Positions 45,531 through 53,692 of a stretch of DNA of 62,054 nt are shown in pieces; positions within the stretch are counted from its first letter, which is position 1; each line of letters starts with the position of its first letter. The stretch covers positions 1-62,054 of the forward strand of contig NZ_JACICY010000004.1 of NCBI RefSeq assembly GCF_014196055.1, given 5' to 3'. The notes beneath the pieces are model-generated. The model saw only the letters and a list, made by a program, of their open reading frames with translations, searched no databases and was not told the DNA's origin. Source of the DNA: Novosphingobium hassiacum (lineage in GTDB: Bacteria > Pseudomonadota > Alphaproteobacteria > Sphingomonadales > Sphingomonadaceae). The translations under genes were made by a program, and so were the position numbers.

Positions 45531-46892
45531 GTGAAAAAAATCCTTGGTGGAGTGCTGTTCGGAGCGGTGTCGACTCTTGGCTTGGTCGATGACGCAAACG
45601 CGCAATCAGTACCAAATTATGGCAACTATGAGGGGCTGGATGGAAACTTCCGGATCGGTGTGCAACTGGCCGCACCTGCATTCGGGCTACCAAATGTCGA
45701 GCGCTCGTTCGAGCAATCGACAATCGATGAAATCACAAGCTATCTCGATCCATTCGAGATTGCCGCTTATATCAATCAGCCGACGCTTGGTGCGATCTAT
45801 TCACAGGTCGGCCGCATAAGTGGCGTGTTCGATCTTCAAGGCGTCCCGGTGATTGCAGGCTACGCTGAAAACAGCAGCGTCTTGACCTTGCGCTTTGTCG
45901 ATCCTGGCACAGGCAACACGATTTCTGCCGGAGCGGGCAATGTATGTAGCTTCACGTACAACGGCGCCACGCGGCAGGAATCATTCAATCAGTTCGACAC
46001 TGAAGTCGATGACGGCAGTTCGGCTACAGCCCAACGGATTACGCAATGCCTTGGTACTGCCCGGTCCAGGTTCTCGCCGGTCGACCCGCTGGTTGGCAAT
46101 CCATTCTCGTTGCAGGGTACCATGGCGCGCAGCGCACTCGATCTTACCGAGGGGGATTCGCTTGTCGAGATCGACCCCGCGGCGGGCGCCAATTCGGCTG
46201 GCGATCCGTGGATCATCGGCGGTCAGTTCGCCAGCGGCTCGGCCGGACGCTTCGACATCACCCGGATCGATGCGCGTATAGCAAAGGGCTGGCGCGTGTT
46301 CGAGGGCAACCGTGCCCGCCTGAAGCTCGACCTGCCGTTCAGCTTTACGCGGATCAAGGGTGCTACGGCTTATAATGGCCAGATCGGATTGGCGCTCGAG
46401 GTTCCAATCAAGACCAACTGGTCGCTCGAGCCGCGCGTTTCCTATGGCATAGTCTATTCCGCCGACCAGGGGTCCGTCGGTCATATCGCTCAAGGGTCGG
46501 TGGCTAGTCGTTATGTCATCCGCGGCTTGGGACGTGGCCAATTGGTCATCGGGAACATGGTCGGCTATTCAGCAACGCTGAAAACGCCCGGCGATATCAA
46601 CCTTAACCCGGACGTGAAGAATTGGCTGTTCCGGAACGGCGCTGCCTATGAACTTCCGTTGAAGATGCGGGTTATGGATCGGGCTACGTCGCTTCGTGCA
46701 AGCTACACGTTCACCAATTTTGCCGGTGACAAGCTGTACAACAACAATTTCCACGAAGGCACGATCTCTTTCGGCCTACGGGGCAGGGAAGACACGCCAA
46801 AGCAGTTCCGCGACGTGATGCGTCTGATATTCAGCACGGTTCAAGCCAAGGGGTTTTCGACCTACACGGCTGGCCTAGGCTTCCGCTTCTAA
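45531..46892 (+). CDS. Outer-membrane beta-barrel protein of unknown function
   Basis: I start at GTG 45531 after a strong GGGGGAA site; this gives 453 residues with a signal peptide (KKILGGVLFGAVSTLGLV... ANA). The C-terminal half alternates hydrophobic and polar residues in long strands (GQIGLALEVPIKT, then GQLVIGNMVGYSATL and SLRASYTFTNFAGD). It ends in GLGFRF, with the terminal Phe that the BAM machinery recognises. No porin family is recognisable. The N-terminal ~200 residues look globular, with two Cys (NVCSF, TQCLG). It is followed by a hairpin terminator and is divergent from the LuxR-type gene. Confidence 0.75.
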   Translation: MKKILGGVLFGAVSTLGLVDDANAQSVPNYGNYEGLDGNFRIGVQLAAPAFGLPNVERSFEQSTIDEITSYLDPFEIAAYINQPTLGAIYSQVGRISGVFDLQGVPVIAGYAENSSVLTLRFVDPGTGNTISAGAGNVCSFTYNGATRQESFNQFDTEVDDGSSATAQRITQCLGTARSRFSPVDPLVGNPFSLQGTMARSALDLTEGDSLVEIDPAAGANSAGDPWIIGGQFASGSAGRFDITRIDARIAKGWRVFEGNRARLKLDLPFSFTRIKGATAYNGQIGLALEVPIKTNWSLEPRVSYGIVYSADQGSVGHIAQGSVASRYVIRGLGRGQLVIGNMVGYSATLKTPGDINLNPDVKNWLFRNGAAYELPLKMRVMDRATSLRASYTFTNFAGDKLYNNNFHEGTISFGLRGREDTPKQFRDVMRLIFSTVQAKGFSTYTAGLGFRF

Positions 46893-46905
46893 GCTAATGC
46901 GTGAC

Positions 46906-46936
46906 AGGGGGCCTTCGTCAGTTGCGCTGGCCCCCT
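46906..46936 (+). terminator. Rho-independent terminator after the barrel gene
   Basis: AGGGGGCC and GGCCCCCT form an 8-base-pair stem around a 15-base loop, 14 bases after the stop codon, followed by TTCCTC. Confidence 0.65.
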
Positions 46937-47007
46937 TTCCTCATCTTCAGATAAGAGACGCAAGATTTGCCGGTTCGCAGAGCTCGTGATTGATACGGAG
47001 AAACGGG

Positions 47008-47379
47008 ATGAAACGATTGGCTAAACAGATGTCAGTAGTCGCGATGGGCGCTCTGGCAATGGCGCAAAGCTCCACCGCCCAAGTTCCGGTGGGCCACGGT
47101 GCCTATCATGTGTGCGTTGTGAGCCATGATGCAGCAAGTACGTTCTTTGCGTCCAAGCTGAGTACCGGGGCAGATGCTTCAAACGGTGAGCAGCTTTATG
47201 CACGTTTTCTTGCTTGGCTGGTAAAGCAGGGCAAGGCGAGCGCGAGCGATGCGGGCAATTGCTACTTCAAAGACGACGCGGCCTGGATAACGGGTTACGT
47301 CGAGCATCTCGATGATGGATGCGAAAATTGCTCGAGGTGGACTATCATCTATACAGAATGGACGCCAGAGACACCGTGA
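47008..47379 (+). CDS. Small secreted cysteine-containing protein
   Basis: Start ATG 47008 has GGAG 7 bases upstream. The 123-residue product has a signal peptide ending AQSSTAQ. The mature part has four Cys (HVCVV, GNCYF, DGCENCSRW), which could form two disulfides in the periplasm, and a Trp-rich end (RWTIIYTEWTPE). It is unrecognised. The preceding terminator suggests its own promoter. By position it belongs to the caspase/barrel cluster. Confidence 0.65.
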   Translation: MKRLAKQMSVVAMGALAMAQSSTAQVPVGHGAYHVCVVSHDAASTFFASKLSTGADASNGEQLYARFLAWLVKQGKASASDAGNCYFKDDAAWITGYVEHLDDGCENCSRWTIIYTEWTPETP

Positions 47380-48097
47380 ATGGGCCGAGTTTGACTTGCG
47401 TGGCAGCCCCATCAGACTGATTTAGAGTTCGGAGGCTAGTTCCAAGAACTCAATAGTCATGGTGTTGTAGGGTCGGATGATATGCGAGATTAGCGGCCAT
47501 TGGCAGTCACTGTGTGACTCGCCGATGTATGGCGCTAGGCAAAGTCATATAATTGTGAATGAATGGCAGATGTCAACAAGGCTCAATCTGCCGCCGAACG
47601 ACCGCTTTTCAGGCGACTGCCGACGCAAATGGCGGTGAAATCAAGTCGATCCATCAAGATCCTAGTCTGGGTGTCTCGGCTCAGTGCGAATCAATTTTGT
47701 ATTGATGACCTGGTCACGAAAACCATCAGATCGGCATGAAATCGGACGCCCTGTCCAACCGCAAGGTTCAGCGGTTGAAAATCCGAACTAAGCCAGATTC
47801 CGTCACGAGCCAATGTCACAACGCAATCTGCTGCAGCCAGTTGAACAAGCCATTTTTTTGGACAGTTCACCAACAAGCATGGTGTGCAGACGTTGTAACG
47901 TTTGCGCGGCGCAACGCTTTGAAAGTTCTTCGCCTTTTACCCGAAAGAACGGCGTTCCGGCAAAATCACAGCAGGCCTGCAAGCATATCCGGCGCAAACA
48001 AGGCAGCAGCTTGGCTGCGATGTCGTGATTGCTTCTCGCGCCGATAGTGACAAAATCATCGAAGAGGGGACACGAAGGCCGGTTGAAGGAATCCGAT
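47380..48097. other. Intergenic region without a recognised gene
   Basis: About 720 bases. Short frames exist on both strands (for example 47691-47876 on the - strand, VTLARDGIWLSSDFQPLNLA, vaguely DUF2917-like), but none has convincing codon use and a ribosome-binding site. It may be a decayed gene within the island. Confidence 0.4.
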
Positions 48098-48328
48098 ATG
48101 GCCAGGTCCAAGGCAAGTGCGCGCGATGCTCTGATCAGGCTCAGGGCGGAGCGCGAAGAACTCATGAACCGCGAGACGGCGCTGCGCGAGGCCGCCGCAG
48201 CCGACCTCAGCAAAGTTCTGCTCGAATGCGGCGCCGAGGTGATGGAACCGGCAAGGCTGCGGCAACTGCTTCGCACATCGATGGCACTTGGCGTCGAAGC
48301 CGCTATAGATCGGCTTTCTACTGCCTAA
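48098..48328 (+). CDS. DUF6437-like small helical protein
   Basis: Starting at ATG 48098, the 76-residue protein is Ala/Arg/Glu-rich and predicted fully helical (ARSKASARDALIRLRAEREE, then ALREAAAADLSKVLLECGAE). It resembles small proteins found beside accessory ssb genes on sphingomonad plasmids and integrative elements. Function is unknown. It is convergent with ssb. Confidence 0.55.
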   Translation: MARSKASARDALIRLRAEREELMNRETALREAAAADLSKVLLECGAEVMEPARLRQLLRTSMALGVEAAIDRLSTA

Positions 48329-48394
48329 CCAAGATGATGGCACATGCCCTTTGACATCCATGTTTCCCTGCTGCGGATACGACAGCGATAAGAA

Positions 48395-48422
48395 TGCTCC
48401 GGCAGCGATTGCTGCCGGAGCA
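48395..48422. terminator. Strong hairpin between DUF6437-like gene and ssb
   Basis: A perfect 12-base-pair stem (tgctccggcagc / gctgccggagca) has a GATT loop. It lies between two convergent genes. On the - strand it is followed by attcttat, a weak T-rich tail, so it most likely terminates ssb. Confidence 0.6.
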
Positions 48423-48443
48423 CTTGGCGATCGAGTGGGGCTG

Positions 48444-48833
48444 CTAGTCCTCGTCGATATCGGGAGCGCCTTCGTTGCCCGACTGCCGTCCCTTGCTCAG
48501 GAAATCGACTGCATCGGCGATGATTTCGCAGCCGTAGCGCTTGGTGCCATCGCGGTCTTCCCACTGGGTGTAGTGGATACGGCCTTCGACAGTGACGAGC
48601 TGGCCTTTGCCGCAGTACTTGGCCACATTGCTGCCAAGGCCGTTGAAACAGGTCACGCGGTGGAATTCGCTGTCCTTGGCGGTAAAGCCGTTTTCGTCCT
48701 TGTAGGTCTTGCCGTCCTTGCGGGCTGGACGGTCGGTGACGACCGAGATCGTGGTGATGGCGGTTCCGCCTGAGGTGGTGCGGGTTTCGGGATCGCGGGC
48801 AATGCGGCCAACGAGGATGACGAGATTGGTCAT
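48444..48833 (-). CDS. ssb: Single-stranded DNA-binding protein, accessory (plasmid/ICE) type
   Basis: The 129-residue protein has one OB fold (TNLVILVGRIARDPETRTT, then SEFHRVTCFNGLGSNVAKYC, VTVEGRIHYTQWED and KRYGCEIIADAVDFL). It is shorter than chromosomal SSB, and its tail ends in PDIDED rather than the D-D-I-P-F tip that recruits partner proteins. It would protect single-stranded DNA during transfer or replication of a mobile element. Confidence 0.9.
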   Translation of the reverse strand: MTNLVILVGRIARDPETRTTSGGTAITTISVVTDRPARKDGKTYKDENGFTAKDSEFHRVTCFNGLGSNVAKYCGKGQLVTVEGRIHYTQWEDRDGTKRYGCEIIADAVDFLSKGRQSGNEGAPDIDED

Positions 48834-49633
48834 GGGATCTTCTCCTGATCTGCAGCGCTTGCGGGTTCATTCCCGGCTGCGAACCAGGATGAAGAAGCGG
48901 CCCCGGTCGGTCTTGCACCGAAGGGCGTCCCGGACGAACGCAGGGAAACCTCGCCCATGCCACGGGTGGTGCGGGCAGACGCCTCTGCGCAGCAAGGCGG
49001 CAACACGGCCGTGCAAGCGCGGGGTTGCAAGACTGTGCCGGGGTTGATTCAAGGCAGGTTCGTCGAGCCGGGATGGACCTCAAGGCAGGTCGATCAGGCC
49101 CTTGGAGGCCCTAAATTAAAGCGGATCCACCCGATGGGGTGCTGCCCCCTCCCCGCCCGCCGTCCTCCGGGATTGCCGACGCGCAAACTTCACCAGCATC
49201 ATGCGCGCGAGGGCAAGGTTCAACAAAGAGACTTCAGCCAGCGAAATGTACCACACGGGAGCAATGTCCACGTGGATCGTCACCGCGAATTGCGCAAGGT
49301 CTCGCCACGGTCGGCAAGGTCGGTGGTCAAGCACTCAGGGAAACAACCCGCCAGAACCATACCGGATCAGAATTCCGGTGGCGTATTTGCTCCACGCATA
49401 AACGCCGGTCGGACCTGTGTGGTGCGCCTGAGCACGTGGGCTCATGCGTTGCGCATAGCAAGCAGCGGCAGTGCACCCCATGGCGCCGGGTGATTACGTG
49501 ATCAACGACTGGTTTGCAGCGAAGTGGCGTATAGCTCGCGCGTCATTTCGATGAAGACGTGTCCACATGACGGCTCGCCTTCACCGATCCAAACAGAGCA
49601 TCGCGTTCTTAAGCGGTATGGCTGGCGCCCGGC
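48834..49633. other. Unassigned island region between ssb and the DUF2493 gene
   Basis: About 800 bases with several overlapping short frames but no family resemblance or good start site. It probably contains decayed island DNA. Confidence 0.4.
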
Positions 49634-50584
49634 TCACGCCGGGGCAGCCCTTGCCTTGGGGTTGGTGCCCAGCGGACCACGACGGTCGACGACCGTGGTT
49701 CCACGGCTCTTTGCATCGATGACCAGGCGTTCGAGGACGCCGTTACCCGGAAAGGCGATAAGATATCGCGGATCAAGCGACAGCATGCGCTCGTTACGCT
49801 GAAACCCGGCGCGTGCACCCAAACGCAAGTCCAGAGCGAAGACCACTTGCGCAACCTTGTGACGCTCGGCCCAGGAGGAAGCGATGCGATCAACGCCCTT
49901 GGTATCGCCGCCATGGACCAGAACGAGGTCGGGCACGCGGTCACGGACCTTGTCGAGCGCTGTCCAGACGTTGTTGGCAAAGGTCAGGATATCGGCCTCG
50001 GTACCAGGCTTCATGCGTCCTCCGGCAAAGATGACCGGCGTTCCTTCGGGCATCGCCGCGCGGCGCTTGGCTTCGGCCCGCGCGCGCATGAAGTCCCGGC
50101 CCTGAACCAGGGCCGAGGTGAAAGTCGCACCGTGGCTGAACCGTGAACTCGAAGCAGGCTTCCAGGAATGGCCGAACTCGTCGAGGTATAGGGCTGCTGC
50201 GATCTCGCGCATTTCCTCAAACGCGATCAGCGCTTGTTCGGCGCATTGTGCCCGTTCCACTTGGACTTCGAGATCGTGGGTGTGCACTTCGGATCCGTCG
50301 GCTGTCGCAACGAGGGCTCGGACTTCGTCGGTCGCGCGGTCGAGCGTCCCGGACTTGCGTTCGGCGCAGCGATGAAACAGATTGACGACCGCCCAGCCTA
50401 GGTCTTCGGCATCGGCCTCCAAAGCGGTATCGGTGAGCAGGGCGAAAAGTTCGGACCAGACAGCGCTCAGTGTTTGGGCAACGGCATCAGTTGCCGGAAA
50501 ATCCGTGGTGGTAAGCGGCGCGGGACCGACCGAAAAGCCTGCAAGATCGAGACCGGCGAGCTGTTCTGAAAAGGGCTTGTGCAT
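49634..50584 (-). CDS. DUF2493 (SLOG/YspA-type) protein
   Basis: The 316-residue protein has an unknown helical N-terminal part and a C-terminal DUF2493 domain of the SLOG superfamily (~180-310): VIFAGGRMKPGTEADIL, then LVLVHGGDTKGVDRIASSWA and FPGNGVLERLV. Such Rossmann-like proteins bind nucleotides and are frequent on conjugative plasmids and ICEs next to ssb-type genes. Its precise role is unknown. Confidence 0.8.
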   Translation of the reverse strand: MHKPFSEQLAGLDLAGFSVGPAPLTTTDFPATDAVAQTLSAVWSELFALLTDTALEADAEDLGWAVVNLFHRCAERKSGTLDRATDEVRALVATADGSEVHTHDLEVQVERAQCAEQALIAFEEMREIAAALYLDEFGHSWKPASSSRFSHGATFTSALVQGRDFMRARAEAKRRAAMPEGTPVIFAGGRMKPGTEADILTFANNVWTALDKVRDRVPDLVLVHGGDTKGVDRIASSWAERHKVAQVVFALDLRLGARAGFQRNERMLSLDPRYLIAFPGNGVLERLVIDAKSRGTTVVDRRGPLGTNPKARAAPA

Positions 50585-50599
50585 GTGGTATCTCCTGAC

Positions 50600-50835
50600 G
50601 AAGTGGCACCGGTTCCCTTGAGCGCAGGCGCTTGCCTTGCCGCGACCGTTTGGGCGTCAGCGATGATCGTGGTCCCCGAACTTGCTGCCAGATCACGCAG
50701 CGACTGGGCGAGCGGTTGCGCGGGCAAGTCGATTGCATGAACGGCGTCGCTTTGCGCGTGCGCCGGGGCTGCGATGGTGATTGCACTGCTAAGCAGAGCG
50801 TAGACGATGGCATTGATCGATGGTGTGGACGTCAT
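50600..50835 (-). pseudogene. N-terminal fragment of a TonB-dependent receptor (signal peptide + STN domain)
   Basis: From ATG 50835, preceded by GGGAGGC, the frame gives a signal peptide ending APAHA and then an STN (secretin/TonB) segment: AIDLPAQPLAQSLRDLAASS, TTIIADAQTVAARQAPALKG. Similarity ends after about 75 residues. The plug and barrel are absent; the frame runs on into sequence antisense to nothing recognisable and overlaps the DUF2493 start region. STN-bearing receptors are usually controlled by a FecI/FecR pair, and a FecR remnant lies just upstream on the same strand. Confidence 0.65.
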
Positions 50836-51119
50836 GATTGCCTCCCTGGCGTCCATCTCAAGGGACGCGCATGAGTTGGGACGGCGACGCGCGAAAAGAC
50901 CCGCCAGATTTTTTTGGCATGCCTTGCCGGCGAAGACCCACAACCGGCAGGACGCGATCACTCCGCTCGGGAAATGGCGCAGCCGGACATGGGCACAAAG
51001 GGCCCGCACCCTCCCCTCTCAGCTGCTTGGGGAAAGCGTCGCGCTGTCAGCGCACGGCGATCAGATGAACACAGGTAATCAGCAGATCGTGATATTTGGC
51101 AACTTTCAGCCCAAGCTGC

Positions 51120-51305
51120 TCAGGAAGATCGCACGACAATCACGCCTGCGCGTTGGTCGATGGCAATACCGCCAAGCGCTTCAAGCGTTTCGACAAAGCC
51201 CTGGGGATCGTCGAGCCGTATCGAACCACTGAGCTCGCGGCGGGCCAGCCCTGATCCTTCAAGCCGGATCTGCAGCGCATTGGCATGGTTGAGCAGGCGC
51301 ACCGC
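51120..51305 (-). pseudogene. C-terminal fragment of a FecR-type anti-sigma factor
   Basis: The last ~60 codons of a - strand frame (VRLLNHANALQIRLEG, then GSIRLDDPQGFVETLEALGG and VIVVRSS before the stop) fit the C-terminal region of FecR regulators. The rest of the gene is replaced by a + strand lytic transglycosylase fragment. With the STN fragment downstream, it is what remains of a fecR-TonB receptor locus. Confidence 0.55.
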
Positions 51306-51488
51306 TTGATCGACAAGTTCGGAACGATCCATCTGGCGCTTGCTGCTTACAATGCGGGCCCCGGTCGGGTAGAGGCCGCACGCGGCATACCGCACAACCA
51401 GGAAACACCGCATTATGTCCGCACGGTACTGAGCAATTGGAAGCGTTCCGCATCGCAATACAGCGCGATGCACGAAGTTGGAGAATGA
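51293..51488 (+). pseudogene. C-terminal fragment of an SLT-type lytic transglycosylase
   Basis: The frame reads LIDKFGTIHLALAAYNAGPG, then VEAARGIPHNQETPHYVRTV and LSNWKR, which is the C-terminal end of the SLT domain including the AYNAGPG motif. The N-terminal catalytic Glu region is absent. Similarity begins near 51293, where the FecR fragment on the other strand also begins, giving a recombination joint. Such transglycosylases open peptidoglycan during conjugative transfer. Confidence 0.65.
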
Positions 51489-51489
51489 C

Positions 51490-51699
51490 GTGAGCCGGCG
51501 TATCAGAGCATCGGGAACTTTGACGCAAAGCAGCCGCGGTTGGTTGCTGACAACTGCGGACGATGCGGTGTGGGTTTTGCAATCTGAAACGGAAATCGAC
51601 CAGCCCATTGGGTCGATCGTAAGCGTGGAAGGCGAAGCAATCGGATACGATCGGCTTCGCCTTGAGTGGATCGGGGCCGCTGCGGCATCGCAGCCCTGA
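51490..51699 (+). CDS. DUF5818-like small protein
   Basis: GTG 51490 follows the transglycosylase stop by one base, giving a product of about 69 residues. RIRASGTLTQSSRGWLLTT, then VWVLQ and GSIVSVEGEAIGYDRLRLEW resemble DUF5818 beta-barrel proteins that accompany lytic transglycosylases in sphingomonads. The function is unknown. Its operon partner is truncated. Confidence 0.55.
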   Translation: MSRRIRASGTLTQSSRGWLLTTADDAVWVLQSETEIDQPIGSIVSVEGEAIGYDRLRLEWIGAAAASQP

Positions 51700-51760
51700 T
51701 AGCGAAATCCGCTGCGACGTCAGGACAAATTGATATGTCAGACGTCATTACGAAGCTGGG

Positions 51761-52914
51761 CTAGCCAGGCCTGCCCCAGCAAAACCTTTCCCAGTCAGCC
51801 ATAAGACCTTTGCGCTTTTCCAGAAAGGTCGTCCTGCGATAAGCTGCTTCGACCTTATTTGAAACGGTGTGTGCCAAGGCGGCTTCTGCGACTTGACCGA
51901 GATAGCTCGATTCTGTGGCCGCCCAGTCCCGAAATGCAGACCGAAACCCATGCACGGTGTACTTTAGGTCTCGCTTGCGCAGGATTTGCAGCAGTGTCAT
52001 ATCCGACAGAGGCTTTCTGGCCGTTTGCCCGGGGAACACAAGGTCGTCCGTTTCGCGCTTGAACTTCATAGCCAGTGCCAGCACGGCGATCGCTGCATTG
52101 GATAGCGGAACCTGATGCTGAACGCCGGCCTTCATGCGCTCGGCGGGGATAAGCCAGAGCTGATTGCGAAGATCGAACTCCGCCCAGCACGCTCCCCGCA
52201 CCTCTCCCGATCGGGGCTGCAGTCAAAATGAGGAATTCCAACGCCAGCCTGCTGACAACGCAGCGCTCCCGTAAGTTTTGTACAAACAACGGTACTTCGC
52301 AGTAGGGCATGGCCGCAAAATGCCGGTCCTTTCTGGGCTGTTTGGGTAGCCCCCGAGCCGCGATCGCATGGGTGCTTCGCCTGCTCGATGACCCTCGGCA
52401 TATGCCCGATCGAGGACGGTTGCGATCCGTTGTCGCACCCTTCTCGCCGTCTCGGGCTTAGACAGCCAGATTTTCGCAAGAACATCCCGGATCATTGGTC
52501 CTTCGATGTCTGACACGAGAAGTTTTCCGAGGGTGGGAAAGGCATACTGCTCAAGCGTCGTCCACCATTGAATCTGATGCTTTCCTTCTTTCCAGGAGGC
52601 TTTGTGTTCCTCGAACACGCTCTTTGCTGCCTCCGCGAAAGTCGGGACCTTCTTTTGCGCCTTCTTCCGCTCAAGCAGGGGGTCCAGCCCAGCGCGAGCC
52701 TGCTTCCGCATCTCGGCTGCCGCCTCCCGTGCCTCTGCAAGCGAGATAGGCTGAAGGGAGCCAAGGCCTACGTCGCGCCGTTTGCAGGCGATCTGGATTC
52801 GTAGCAGCCAACTCCCCTTGCCTGGTCCGGTAAGGTCGAGCATCAGCCCGTCGCCATCCAGATATCGGCCGGGTTCTTCAGGTTACGTACCTTGATTGCT
52901 GTCAGGTTTCCCAT
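51761..52914 (-). pseudogene. Multiply frameshifted P4-type tyrosine integrase adjacent to tRNA-Ser
   Basis: The gene starts at ATG 52914 (MGNLTAIKVRNLKNP). One base is lost near 52876 where NPGRYLDGDGL is expected. It continues as LMLDLTGPGKGSWLLRIQ... with a DUF4102-like N-domain, shifts again near 52350 (before MPYCEVPLFVQNLRER) and once more near 52200 (before RGACWAEFDLRNQLWLIP). The C-terminal catalytic domain (HGFRSAFRDWAATE with His/Arg, then AHTVSNKVEAAYRR with His and Tyr) ends at 51761. At least three shifts make it inactive. Its start faces the 3' end of tRNA-Ser about 150 bases away, the usual arrangement for tRNA-targeting island integrases. Confidence 0.85.
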
Positions 52915-53066
52915 CGATCCGCCTCAATTCTTTCCCCACACCCTTCCCCACACTCTGCTCTGGCTGCCATAGAACATAAAGCGAACATAGCGGAATTCAG
53001 AAGGCAAGAAAACCCCGGCATTCCGGGGGTTTCTGGAGGGTAGTGGATGTCGATGGAAATGGCACT

Positions 53067-53156
53067 TGGCGGAGAGGCAGGGATTCGAACCCTGGATACG
53101 GTCACCCGTATGCCGCATTTCGAGTGCGGTGCATTCGACCACTCTGCCACCTCTCC
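53067..53156 (-). tRNA. tRNA-Ser (anticodon CGA)
   Basis: The 90-base gene on the - strand starts GGAGAGG, pairs with CCTCTCC, and has an encoded CCA at its 3' end (53067-53069). The T-loop GGTTCGAATCC, the anticodon loop CTCGAAA (anticodon CGA) and a long variable arm typical of class II serine tRNAs are all visible. It reads UCG codons. The adjacent integrase remnant suggests that the 3' half served as attachment site. Confidence 0.95.
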
Positions 53157-53302
53157 GCGAAGTGTCGTTGAGCGCCTGTAAGGGCATGCCCGGTCGAAGA
53201 AACGCGCCGTTAGCGCATGGCTTCAGGCTTGCCAAGCGAAAAGCTGCCGCCTTTTCCACGGCCTCGCTTGTTTGCGCAAGCGCTCGCGCCTATATCGCGG
53301 TA

Positions 53303-53683
53303 ATGGACCGTGCGAGTTTCTTTTCGCCCCAGGCGGGGCGCGATATTTTGGCCCCTCCGGTATCGTCGGCGCGCTTTTCGATCGGGGATGTCGTACGACA
53401 TCGCACGTTCGAGTTTCGTGGTGTCGTGGTCGATGTCGACCCGGTCTACGCCAACTCCGAGGAGTGGTACGAGTCGATCCCGGAAGACATCCGCCCGACG
53501 CGCGACCAGCCATTCTATCACCTGCTCGCCGAAAACGACGAGAGCAGCTACGTCGCCTACGTCAGCCAGCAGAACTTGCTGGCGGATGCGGAGGCAGGCC
53601 CGATCGACCATCCCTCACTCGACGAGATGTTCGAGGGCTATCGCAACGGCCGCTATCGCTTGCGGCGCAGCCTGTCGCACTGA
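53303..53683 (+). CDS. hspQ: Heat shock protein HspQ
   Basis: Starting at ATG 53303, the 126-residue protein contains the HspQ/hemimethylated-DNA-binding-like fold: ARFSIGDVVRHRTFEFRGVV, then YANSEEWYESIPEDIRPTRD and PFYHLLAEND, followed by YVAYVSQQNLLAD. HspQ modulates Lon protease and DnaA stability. Upstream in-frame sequence to 53066 overlaps the tRNA and is excluded. Confidence 0.92.
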   Translation: MDRASFFSPQAGRDILAPPVSSARFSIGDVVRHRTFEFRGVVVDVDPVYANSEEWYESIPEDIRPTRDQPFYHLLAENDESSYVAYVSQQNLLADAEAGPIDHPSLDEMFEGYRNGRYRLRRSLSH

Positions 53684-53692
53684 CGCCTTAGC

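Noticed and set aside
47803..48276. 157-codon - strand frame in the region 47.4-48.1 kb
   Set aside because: It overlaps the DUF6437-like gene in antisense and has no convincing start, composition or similarity.
53066..53302. N-terminal extension of hspQ
   Set aside because: The in-frame sequence is the complement of tRNA-Ser; ATG 53303 gives the normal HspQ length.
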